Assembly (NCBI GenBank): GCA_050946775.1
Contig: JBMNVL010000024.1
Coordinates: 1-20,853, forward strand
Direction: 5' to 3'
DNA length: 20,853 bases
DNA from: UMGS1474 sp050946775
GTDB taxonomy: Bacteria > Bacillota > Clostridia > Oscillospirales > Acutalibacteraceae
The notes beneath the pieces were generated by a model, which did no database searches, was not told where the DNA came from, and saw only the letters and a program-made list of their open reading frames with translations. Position numbers and translations under genes: made by a program. Below are positions 9,201-14,948 of the stretch, in pieces (within the stretch, counting starts at the first letter, position 1; each line of letters begins with the position of its first letter).

Positions 9201-10311
9201 GGCGGTCGACTGGCGCCAGTGGAACCAAAACGCCGAGTATCTCAAGACCGTCTCGGTCCACAAGAGCGAGCTGGAGGATCGCCGCCGTTTCGCGGCGCTG
9301 TCCCGCCACGATTACGCCGGCAGCGCCATCTACTTCTGCCAGATGTCGATGCAGCTGCAAAACAAAAAGATCAAGCATATGCTGGTCCGGTTCCTGTCGG
9401 CGCTGGGCACCGGCATCGAGTTTGCCAAGAACGCCGCGCTGGAGGAGCTGCTGACCAGCGGCATCTACGGCGCCACCCTCAACCGCGCTTTGTGCAAGTC
9501 GATCAAGGCGGACGAGGACGTGCTGGCGCTGCGCCCGGGTCTCAACCGGGTGGAGAACGGCGAGGCGTGGAAGGCGGTCTCCCGCGAAAGCGGCCTGCCG
9601 GGCAAATACGCCATGACCGTCTTCGTCTACTCCCCGTCCGATCGCACCGATCTGCTGCTCAACCCCGACACCGTCGAGCTGGTGGTCACCGCCGAGCGGG
9701 GCTGCGAGCTGATCCTCAACGGGGAGAAAATCGGTGAGGGCGAGCAGATCAAGATCAACTCCATCACCCTGACCTCCGGCTGGAACACCCTGACCCTGGT
9801 CTGCCGCAACGGCGGCGCCATGCCGGATCTCAAATTCACCCGCTACGATCTGTCCAAGCTGGATCTGCGGTTCAGCCTGTACGGCCACGACGTCCAGCTG
9901 GTCGGTCTTACCGGCGCCACCCTCTACAGCGAAAACCGCCCCGATACCACGAACAAGGCCATCGCCGGGAAAGAGGAATTCTGGATCTCCGACGGCGAAC
10001 AGCGGGAAGGCATCGACTTCGATATCCAGCTGGAGAACACCTCCAGCGTGAAGGCGCTCTACTTCTCCTGCGTCACCTCGGATATCGCCGGCGCCAGCTA
10101 CACCCCCAAGCAGTTCGATCTGCTGGCCGGCGATTCCGCCGACGATCTCAAGGTGGTCTACAGCGCCATGTTCGAGGATCGGATGAGCTACAACGGCGGC
10201 AAGGTGTTCGTCGATCTGGGCGAGGGCGTGACCGCCCGCTGCTTCAAGATCGCGCTGAAGACCAACGCCCTCAAGCCGCTGGTCATCTCCGGTCTGTCGC
10301 TGCTCAGCTAA
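6235..10311 (+). CDS. Glycoside hydrolase family 2 enzyme, unusually long
   Basis: This gene encodes 1358 residues. ATG at 6235 follows AAAGGAG by about 8 bases; the frame is open further upstream but runs through the promoter. The domain order is the GH2 plan: a jelly-roll sugar-binding domain (about 1-190, starting LNGLWDF), an immunoglobulin-like domain (about 195-305), then a TIM barrel. The acid/base is in NHPSVVMWSPENE, with Glu409 after Asn408. The nucleophile candidate is Glu484 in KPITIGENG. After the barrel (about residue 640) follow roughly 700 residues: first beta-sandwich-like, then alpha/beta, and an end (about 1225-1358) that looks like a discoidin/CBM32-like fold. There is no signal peptide, so the enzyme should act in the cytoplasm on imported oligosaccharides. 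The exact substrate (beta-galactoside, glucuronide, mannoside) cannot be read from the motifs. It has its own promoter, operator and terminator. Confidence 0.87.
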   Translation: MLTKTCLNGLWDFSCKTDSLEHLPTEWSDVSIKVPCPFNVNSFSHGYPKNTAGDHYYVSGADFRLYPEYPLEWDNAQIGFYRRKFFVGEESRGRRIFLHFDAVAYKSVYYVNGKHVADEDEAFLPLEMEITDAVKFGAENELLVGCQTARSAKYKDENNRDRTDLPEGSFWGGHIGGIWQDCWLVERAPAFVADVFAYADVYKNNLHIEYQSVDAKGKQVRFSLSRHGAEDYKEMFTVACDDQPIDWDYSDWNIALWEPESPNLYDLKAEVMENGEAIDAHVVRIGFRTFHIQDKRFVLNGRPIKLKNDSWHYMGYAIQTEEYARAYFKMAKQANVNIIRLHAMPYPGFFFDIADEVGMLMVSESATWASHCCFSYNPTFFENSKKHLRRLIRRDRNHPSVVMWSPENECIPAFKVVGSKYIKDIEDLSEKLYDMTQEIPKLDPSRPYSCDGSHDLGGRLDVNSLHYPGYDCPTHREKPITIGENGSMYYSTPDSVCLMDGEKTLQTFDGRLWAVGGECYRNLIGQRKWADQVCVFNLIWYGLEPLPFKDRLLTYDDYTTPGIKPSRITPYLRTLNAGAQDDLPEFIPNPVWKLTQKAFTPVRPFLERTPTSVWGGKEVSFPVCVFNDNRDPLNLTLTGTLKVDGKTVACVSKQMYMDACTYEDTELTLTMPEVCCEKQARLEVSLSDASKNYYTDTADIRVFNQQKLQADWEAVKLPCLRGDDQLDDKVAALDFRQGEQSPYGTFTRHRSVQAIFTSDSLADELRVDGKDILFNAARGARYFEEYLNFNATPLYFNGVGMPLALDLTVAGQPRIACTVDLPAYAEEEPLALVMMIKLAKYLAKRTVKAPAEAIFYGDPNGAVAAMLGEIRAQYKTVDKDALIAMLPHKQNALLIVDGSADLGWLKGISACNFENVLIVGLKKAPDLFFYDFEVSRKSTCHVAPVGTDPVIAGLYSNNLYGLTEGSQAQIGVDLLEYKHENDNVLLGLPAVDWRQWNQNAEYLKTVSVHKSELEDRRRFAALSRHDYAGSAIYFCQMSMQLQNKKIKHMLVRFLSALGTGIEFAKNAALEELLTSGIYGATLNRALCKSIKADEDVLALRPGLNRVENGEAWKAVSRESGLPGKYAMTVFVYSPSDRTDLLLNPDTVELVVTAERGCELILNGEKIGEGEQIKINSITLTSGWNTLTLVCRNGGAMPDLKFTRYDLSKLDLRFSLYGHDVQLVGLTGATLYSENRPDTTNKAIAGKEEFWISDGEQREGIDFDIQLENTSSVKALYFSCVTSDIAGASYTPKQFDLLAGDSADDLKVVYSAMFEDRMSYNGGKVFVDLGEGVTARCFKIALKTNALKPLVISGLSLLS

Positions 10312-10325
10312 CCCGTTACCCATCG

Positions 10326-10358
10326 GCAGGGGCAGGCATATCCTGCCCCTGCTTTTTT
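10326..10358 (+). terminator. Terminator of the GH2 gene
   Basis: GCAGGGGCAGG (10326-10336) pairs perfectly with CCTGCCCCTGC (10342-10352) around CATAT, followed by six T. It starts 15 bases after the stop codon. Confidence 0.93.
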
Positions 10359-10362
10359 CGCG

Positions 10363-10610
10363 CGGCGCTCGCAAACGCTATCCATACGGCACCCCGCACA
10401 TTTGCATAACCTCTGGCAGGCAAACATGGCCCTCTCTGACGAGGGGGCTGGATCGGCAGGCGCGATAGCGACGGCCGAGACTGAGGGAGAGATAACGAGA
10501 TTAGCGGTAACCCCTCTCTCCCTCCCTCTTTCGCCTGACGGCGAAATCCACCTCAGGTCCTCTTGCGGTACCCGGCTGAGGTGTGGCGCTATCGCGCTCT
10601 CCGATCGCCG
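10363..10610. repeat. Modular intergenic repeat block A
   Basis: This block is non-coding. It contains three segments shared with the block at 18173-18417. CGGCGCTCGCAAACGCT (10363-10379) recurs at 18385-18401. A segment of about 75 bases at 10479-10553 recurs as its reverse complement at 18195-18270. A 49-base segment at 10562-10610 recurs in the same orientation at 18296-18344 with two mismatches. The order and orientation of the modules differ between blocks. The remainder of the gap up to the GH3 gene (10712-10772) holds only the ribosome binding site AAAGGAGG; I found no clear promoter there. Confidence 0.7.
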
Positions 10611-10618
10611 CCGGGTGA

Positions 10619-10711
10619 CAAAAAAAGATCCTTCGCCTCAAGCGGCTCAGGATGACAACGCATCGCATTGCGGCGTCATTCTGAGGGCGTCAGCCCGAAG
10701 AATCTTTCCCG
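10619..10711. repeat. Palindromic dispersed element, copy 1
   Basis: The left half (AAAAAAAGATCCTTCGCC, then GGCTCAGGATGACA) and the right half (GTCATTCTGAGGGC, then CGAAGAATCTTT) are imperfect inverted copies of each other. A related copy in the opposite orientation is at 18436-18523 and a shortened one at 12980-13020. It resembles palindromic MITE/REP elements common in Firmicutes genomes. There is no coding content. Confidence 0.7.
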
Positions 10712-10772
10712 GGTTATCCCCGGTATACGCGTAAACCGGTCAATTTCTTTTCTACAAAGGAGGCTTTCTGCT

Positions 10773-12914
10773 ATGTCCGCATTTCCTTTCCGCGATGAAT
10801 CCCTGCCGCTCGAGAAGCGGGTGGAGGATCTGATCGGCCGGCTGACGGTCGAGGAAAAGGTCTTTCAGCTGACCCACGACGCGGCGTCTATCCCCCGGCT
10901 GGGCATCCGCTCCTACGTCTACTGGAACGAAGCGCTCCACGGCGTTGCCCGCGCCGGCGTCGCCACGGTGTTTCCCCAGGCGATCGGCATGGGCGCCACC
11001 TTTGATCCCGCCTTTTTGCGGGAGGTGGCCGACGTTATCTCCACCGAAGGGCGCGCCAAATACAACGAGTTTCAGCGCCAGGGCGACTGCGGCATCTACA
11101 AAGGCTTGACCTACTGGAGCCCCAACGTCAACATCTTCCGCGATCCCCGCTGGGGTCGCGGCCACGAAACCTACGGCGAGGATCCCTATCTGACCGGCCG
11201 GATGGGGGTGGCGTTCATCCAGGGCTTGCAGGGGGACGACCCCAAGCACCTCAAATCCGCCGCCTGTGCCAAGCATTTTGCCGTCCACAGCGGTCCCGAG
11301 GCCGACCGGCACCATTTCAACGCCGTCGTCAGCCGCCGGGATATGTTCGATACCTATCTGCCCGCCTTTGAGGAATGCGTCAAGGAGGGACGGGTGGAAT
11401 CGGTGATGGGCGCCTACAACGCCGTCAACGGCGAGCCCAGCAACGCCAGCGACGTGCTGCTGACCGAGATTTTGCGCCAGCGCTGGGGGTTCAAAGGCCA
11501 CGTGGTGAGCGACTGCGGCGCCATCAACGATCTGCACAGCAACTACCACGTCACCAACACCGTCGCCGAATCGGCGGCGCTGGGGATCAAAAAGGGGTGC
11601 GATCTCAACTGCGGCGGGGTGTACAAGCACCTGCTGACCTCCTACAACGAAGGGCTGATCGAAGAGGCCGATCTCGACCGCGCCCTGCGCCGGGTACTGC
11701 GCGCCCGGTTCAAGCTGGGGATGTTCGACGCCCCCGAGAACGTGGCCTATTCCGGCATCCCCTACGACGAGGTGGCCAGCAAAGCCCACAAGCGGCTGGC
11801 GCGCGAGGCGGCACGGCGGTCGCTGGTGCTGCTCAAAAACGACGGCGTGCTGCCGCTGAAAAGCAAAGCCACCCGCCTGGCGGTGGTCGGGCCAAACGCC
11901 GACAGCAAGCTGGCGCTGCTGGGCAACTACAACGGCACCCCCAGCGAAAGCTACACCGTATTGGAAGGACTGCGCAAATATCTGGGCGAGGACGCGCCCA
12001 TCATCTACGCCGAGGGCTGTCCCATCGTCGACGACCGGGACGACCGCTTCGCCGAGGCGGTCGCCGCCGCCCAGCACAGCGACGTGGTGATCTGCTGTCT
12101 GGGGCTGGACAGCAAATGGGAAGGCGAAGCCGGCGACGCCAACAACATTTACGGCAGCGGCGATAAGCCCCATATCGATCTGCCGGTGCCCCAGCAAAAG
12201 CTGCTGGAAAAGATGATCGCCACCGGCAAGCCGGTGATCGTGCTGCTGCTGGTGGGCAGCGCCATGGCGGTGCGCACCGCCGACGAATCCGCCGCCGCGG
12301 TGGTGCAGTGCTTCTATCCCGGCGAACAGGGCGGACTCGCCATCGCCGATCTGCTTTACGGCGAATACGCCCCCAGCGGCCGACTGCCCGTCACCCTGTA
12401 CAAAACCAGCGAGGAGCTGCCCGATTTTGCCGACTACGCCATGGCCGGGCGCACCTACCGCTATATGCAAAACGAGGCGCTGTATCCCTTCGGCTACGGC
12501 CTGTCCTACGTCGATTTCGACTACGCCGTGGACGCCGCGCCCATCACGGCGGCGACCGGCGACGCCGTGACGGTAAAGGTGACGGTGCGCAACACCGGCG
12601 GCATGACTGCCCGCGAACCGGTGCAGGGCTACGTCAAAGCCGAATCGCCGTCGGTGATCGCGCCCCGTTGGGCGCTCAAGGCCCTCGAGACGGTCGAAAT
12701 CCCCGCCGGCGAAAGCCGCGAGATCGCCCTCACCTTCCCGCCGAAAGCGTTTTCGCTGATCGACGAGGAGGGCAACCGCTTCGTCGAGCCGGGCCGCTAC
12801 ACCGTCTATATCGGCGGCCAGCAGCCCGACTCCCGCAGCGCCGCCCTGACCGGCAAAACCGACACCGCCGTCACCGTCACCCTGACCGGCCATAAGATCA
12901 CGCTGGAGAATTGA
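10773..12914 (+). CDS. GH3 beta-xylosidase/beta-glucosidase-like enzyme
   Basis: This gene encodes 713 residues. ATG at 10773 is preceded by AAAGGAGG about 10 bases upstream. The amino-terminal GH3 barrel shows YWNEALHGVARAG, WSPNVNIFRDPRWGRGHETY, then GEDPYL, and KHFAVHSGPE. The nucleophile is Asp247 in GHVVSDCGAI. The second alpha/beta domain (about 370-570) carries the acid/base candidate Glu452 (with Glu450) in GLDSKWEGEAGD. A fibronectin-III-like domain (about 598-695) closes the protein. The motifs are nearest to the beta-xylosidase branch of GH3, where SDCxAI is usual, but beta-glucosidase cannot be excluded. There is no signal peptide, so it should cleave non-reducing-end sugars from imported oligosaccharides, complementing the GH2 enzyme upstream. 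It is separated from that gene by a terminator and repeats, so it is probably its own transcription unit. Confidence 0.92.
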   Translation: MSAFPFRDESLPLEKRVEDLIGRLTVEEKVFQLTHDAASIPRLGIRSYVYWNEALHGVARAGVATVFPQAIGMGATFDPAFLREVADVISTEGRAKYNEFQRQGDCGIYKGLTYWSPNVNIFRDPRWGRGHETYGEDPYLTGRMGVAFIQGLQGDDPKHLKSAACAKHFAVHSGPEADRHHFNAVVSRRDMFDTYLPAFEECVKEGRVESVMGAYNAVNGEPSNASDVLLTEILRQRWGFKGHVVSDCGAINDLHSNYHVTNTVAESAALGIKKGCDLNCGGVYKHLLTSYNEGLIEEADLDRALRRVLRARFKLGMFDAPENVAYSGIPYDEVASKAHKRLAREAARRSLVLLKNDGVLPLKSKATRLAVVGPNADSKLALLGNYNGTPSESYTVLEGLRKYLGEDAPIIYAEGCPIVDDRDDRFAEAVAAAQHSDVVICCLGLDSKWEGEAGDANNIYGSGDKPHIDLPVPQQKLLEKMIATGKPVIVLLLVGSAMAVRTADESAAAVVQCFYPGEQGGLAIADLLYGEYAPSGRLPVTLYKTSEELPDFADYAMAGRTYRYMQNEALYPFGYGLSYVDFDYAVDAAPITAATGDAVTVKVTVRNTGGMTAREPVQGYVKAESPSVIAPRWALKALETVEIPAGESREIALTFPPKAFSLIDEEGNRFVEPGRYTVYIGGQQPDSRSAALTGKTDTAVTVTLTGHKITLEN

Positions 12915-12944
12915 GCGGACAAGACACACCTGTCCGCAATCACG

Positions 12945-13020
12945 CCGTAGGGACGGATCGTATCCGCCCGCGGGAGGACGCAAAAAAGGTCCTTCGCCGT
13001 AAACGACAACGCATCTTAAA
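12945..13020. repeat. Degenerate composite repeat
   Basis: Bases 12962-12982 match the right arm of the palindrome at 5309-5329 with one mismatch; the left arm has decayed, leaving CGGAT cgt ATCCG. It is directly joined to a shortened copy of the 10619/18436 element. GTCCTTCGCCGTAAACG then ACAACGCATCTTA matches the reverse complement of 18469-18523, with about ten bases missing in the middle. Upstream, 12915-12937 has a stem GCGGACA/TGTCCGC with no T-run. Confidence 0.65.
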
Positions 13021-13073
13021 ACGAAAATATAACGGGCTCCTTCTGACAAGAGGAGCCCAGACGCGCCACACAC

Positions 13074-13123
13074 AAAAACCCCGCCCGTTCGACGCCAAGC
13101 GGCGTCAAACAGGCGGGGCTTTT
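13074..13123. terminator. Bidirectional terminator
   Basis: CCCCGCC (13079-13085) pairs with GGCGGGG (13112-13118), and an inner stem GACGCC/GGCGTC lies between them. The hairpin is flanked by five A on the left and CTTTT on the right, so it can end transcription of the minus-strand regulator gene (stop at 13134) and read-through from the GH3 gene. A separate stem, GGGCTCCT/AGGAGCCC, lies just upstream near 13034-13058 without a T-run. Confidence 0.8.
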
Positions 13124-13133
13124 ACGTTTCGCT

Positions 13134-13379
13134 TTATCCCAACAGATCCTCATAGGTCACGTCAAAGACCCGGCGCAGAGCGGTCAACTCGATATCGGTC
13201 ACGAACCGCTGACCGCTTTCGATCCGCTGAACGGCGTTTTTGTCCACGTCCAGCCCCAGCAGCTGCAGCTTCTCCGCCAGCGCCCGCTGAGACATCCGCG
13301 GCGCCTGCGCCTGCCGCAGACGGCGCACCCGATCCCCGCATACGTTGTTTTTCCCCGATAGCGTCCTGTTCTTGAACAT
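13134..13379 (-). CDS. Small XRE-family helix-turn-helix regulator
   Basis: This gene encodes 81 residues. ATG at 13379 follows GAGGG by 8 bases. After a basic amino terminus (GDRVRRLRQAQ), the helix-turn-helix spans about residues 29-55, with SQRALAEKL as the first helix and DKNAVQRIESGQRF as the recognition helix. The tail LRRVFDVTYEDLLG is typical of Cro/C1-type single-domain repressors. There is no sensor domain, so it acts alone or with a partner. The promoter-proximal DNA between it and the divergent promoter at 13410-13437 carries repeated TGACAT motifs that are a good candidate binding site, so autoregulation and control of the divergent transcript are inferred. It ends in the terminator at 13074-13123. 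Confidence 0.88.
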   Translation of the reverse strand: MFKNRTLSGKNNVCGDRVRRLRQAQAPRMSQRALAEKLQLLGLDVDKNAVQRIESGQRFVTDIELTALRRVFDVTYEDLLG

Positions 13380-13395
13380 ACATTTTTCCCTCGTT

Positions 13396-13465
13396 TTGAC
13401 ATTTGGTGCTTGACATCCTTATTGTATCGGGTATAATGAAACTGATGACATCCACTAAATGTCAA
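13396..13465. promoter_or_regulatory. Candidate operator array beside the XRE gene
   Basis: TTGACATTTGGTG (13396-13408) and CACTAAATGTCAA (13453-13465) are inverted copies with 12 of 13 bases matching. They bracket the plus-strand promoter at 13410-13437. TGACAT occurs four times in this interval: 13397, 13411 and 13446 direct, and 13459-13464 inverted. The left arm is also in the leader of the XRE gene, so one protein bound here could repress both directions. The binding protein is inferred. Confidence 0.6.
13410..13437 (+). promoter_or_regulatory. Plus-strand promoter divergent from the XRE gene
   Basis: TTGACA (13410-13415), a 16-base spacer, and TATAAT (13432-13437), both exact consensus hexamers. 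Transcription would start near 13444. No convincing protein gene follows until 13753, so the transcript has a leader of about 300 bases or encodes something unrecognised. Confidence 0.75.
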
Positions 13466-13531
13466 ATTAAGGAAGACGCGTAACGCAGACACCGCTTTGC
13501 AAGGCATAATGGCTATTGGTTCTCCGTATTT

Positions 13532-13543
13532 GCAAATATTTGC
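13532..13543. promoter_or_regulatory. Palindrome upstream of the second promoter
   Basis: GCAAATATTTGC is a perfect 12-base palindrome lying 12 bases before the -35 box at 13555. Its position suits an activator or repressor site. The evidence is symmetry and position only. Confidence 0.4.
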
Positions 13544-13554
13544 GTGGCATTCTA

Positions 13555-13583
13555 TTTACTATGTAACCTATAGATGGTATAAT
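13555..13583 (+). promoter_or_regulatory. Second promoter, before the small exported-protein genes
   Basis: TTTACT (13555-13560), a 17-base spacer, and TATAAT (13578-13583). An inverted repeat TATAGA/TCTATA (13569-13574 and 13587-13592) is centred exactly on the -10 box, which would suit a repressor. The transcript would start near 13590 and read into the short ORF at 13627 and the gene at 13753. Confidence 0.65.
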
Positions 13584-13626
13584 CTGTCTATAAGGATGGA
13601 CCGATTCTCATGCGGAAGGGAGCGGT

Positions 13627-13662
13627 ATGCGCAAGATCAAACGCGTGACGATGGCTATGTGA
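13627..13662 (+). CDS. Possible 11-residue leader peptide or gene remnant
   Basis: ATG at 13627 has a strong ribosome binding site, GGAAGGG, six bases before it, and encodes MRKIKRVTMAM followed by TGA. The peptide looks like the first residues of a signal peptide, similar to MRKIKM in the DUF5696 protein and MRKKRV in the gene at 13753. It may be a translated leader or the decayed start of a lost exported-protein gene. A second strong site, CGGAGG, occurs near 13717 with no usable start codon after it. Confidence 0.3.
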   Translation: MRKIKRVTMAM

Positions 13663-13752
13663 TCGTCACCAGTGCCCATGATCGCGCGTTGAGCGATTGA
13701 CATTCCCTGTAAACGGAGGAAAACAAAAGATAACTAAAATAGGGGAAGTAAT

Positions 13753-14184
13753 ATGCGGAAAAAACGCGTGGCATTTATTGTTTGCTTGTCAATTATAGCA
13801 ATTGCTTTCGCCTTGGTTCTAACGTTTTATTCTCGTCCTCTTGTGAAAGCAAACGATTTGCTTGTGGCATCCAACTGCGGTCCATTTCCTGCTTTGGACG
13901 CCGATGACGACAATACATGGATATCAAACGACGATTTTCGTGGGCTGCGCATTGTCCCGGACGAGGTTTTGGATACACAACTTGTGAACCTGAAAACGCA
14001 AAAACGAATCCGTTTTGAAGAGTGGAAAACAGTGGTCGTTTCTTGTGATATCACCGCAGAAATGTCACCGGAGGACAACACGGCGGAAGAGGACGTTTTC
14101 CGGGGACAGATTGACATAACCTTTGTTTTTCGAGATTGGGAATGGAAGGTCGTTCAGGTAAAACGATTAACGAATGGCATTTGA
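13753..14184 (+). CDS. Small exported or membrane-anchored protein, unknown
   Basis: This gene encodes 143 residues. ATG at 13753 follows AGGGGAAG by about 5 bases. Residues 1-26 are a basic start (MRKKR) and a hydrophobic segment ending near TFYSRP, without a clear signal-peptidase site, so it may stay anchored by this helix. The remaining 115 residues are acidic and beta-rich, with a DADDDN stretch near residue 51 and a paired pattern of V-V-V and I-T-F-V-F strands ending in WKVVQVKRL. I recognise no family. The base composition is visibly AT-richer than the flanking glycosidase genes, and codons such as AAA, GAA and TTT dominate, which suggests a different origin. It is followed 112 bases later by another small exported-protein gene. 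Confidence 0.75.
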   Translation: MRKKRVAFIVCLSIIAIAFALVLTFYSRPLVKANDLLVASNCGPFPALDADDDNTWISNDDFRGLRIVPDEVLDTQLVNLKTQKRIRFEEWKTVVVSCDITAEMSPEDNTAEEDVFRGQIDITFVFRDWEWKVVQVKRLTNGI

Positions 14185-14296
14185 TAAGCTTACACCGCAA
14201 AACCGCGTCTAAAACGGGAGGGGAAACACAAAGTTAGGCTTACAAATCTGTGGTGCGTAGCCAGTTTGATCCGAGAAATAGGGAGGTATTTTTAAT

Positions 14297-14773
14297 ATGA
14301 AAAAACGGCTTGTTTTTCTTCTGATAGCATGTTTCCTTTTTTTCATATTGATTGGCTGTAGATCAAATTCCAAAGAATGGAAACAAGTTGAAATTGCTGA
14401 TTGCGGCACCATTGAGATCCCTAAAGAATGGGTGAAAAGCAATTATAATGGGAAGATCTATTTGGCTGACACGTCCGTAGAAAATACAAGTTGCACGATT
14501 TATTTTTTTCAATTAACCGATTTTGAACAAGATGTGACCGTGTTTAGCGACAATATTCGCTTTGTAAAGTATTTAGATGCGGAAAGTGAGGGATATTCTA
14601 ATAGTGCAGGCATTGCAAAAGCAAGTTTTTTCATCGATGGAAAAGCGCAAGACTTGTATTGTTTCTATTTGGGGCAAAAGGACGGTTCGGATGTAGATTT
14701 TTACGCATTAGATACTAATATAAGCAAGGATACAATTCGAAAAATTGCACAGTCTTTTAAAATGAATTGGTGA
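14297..14773 (+). CDS. Small lipoprotein of unknown function
   Basis: This gene encodes 158 residues. ATG at 14297 is preceded by GGGAGG about 10 bases upstream. The start is a lipoprotein signal: MKKR, a hydrophobic core, then the lipobox LIGC with Cys21 as the lipid-attached residue. The mature part has an early segment W-K-Q-V-E-I-A-D-C-G-T-I-E-I-P-K-E-W. This resembles the opening strands of small proteins with a PsbP-like fold, but I would not assign it. Three further cysteines occur in the mature part. Like the gene before it, it is AT-rich relative to its surroundings. The two may form one transcription unit from the promoters at 13410 or 13555. No function can be given. Confidence 0.8.
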   Translation: MKKRLVFLLIACFLFFILIGCRSNSKEWKQVEIADCGTIEIPKEWVKSNYNGKIYLADTSVENTSCTIYFFQLTDFEQDVTVFSDNIRFVKYLDAESEGYSNSAGIAKASFFIDGKAQDLYCFYLGQKDGSDVDFYALDTNISKDTIRKIAQSFKMNW

Positions 14774-14814
14774 TTTCAATAATGGAATTACCGCGCAATT
14801 CATTTGGTGAAATC
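14772..14814. repeat. Inverted repeat after the lipoprotein gene
   Basis: GATTTCA (14772-14778) pairs with TGAAATC (14808-14814), and an inner GAATT/AATTC stem lies between them. It overlaps the stop of the lipoprotein gene. There is no T-run, so it is a poor terminator. The rest of 14815-14948 has no gene and only a weak TTGACG at 14845 without a matching -10 box. Confidence 0.4.
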
Positions 14815-14948
14815 GATATCTGTACCATAAAGCGGTTGGATCCATTGACGCGCAGTATTATCCTGCTGACGGCATCTGCGCTCTCCCGTAAGACTCGCAT
14901 TGAAGCACACATAACAACACAGCATTTCTAGTTCGGAGGAGAAACACA

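Noticed and set aside
6238..10374. Very long open frame on the minus strand opposite the GH2 gene, and similar ones opposite 448-3144 and 10773-12914
   Set aside because: They arise from the GC-rich third positions of the real genes. The translations are low-complexity (rich in V, G, Q, H) with no domain motif, while the plus frames carry clear family motifs.
10402..10734. Open frame of 110 codons inside the repeat block after the GH2 gene
   Set aside because: It runs through two repeat families, has no ribosome binding site, and its translation matches nothing recognisable.
13497..13700. Open frame of 67 codons in the leader region after the XRE gene
   Set aside because: It spans the second promoter and its -10 box, lacks a ribosome binding site, and has no coding character.
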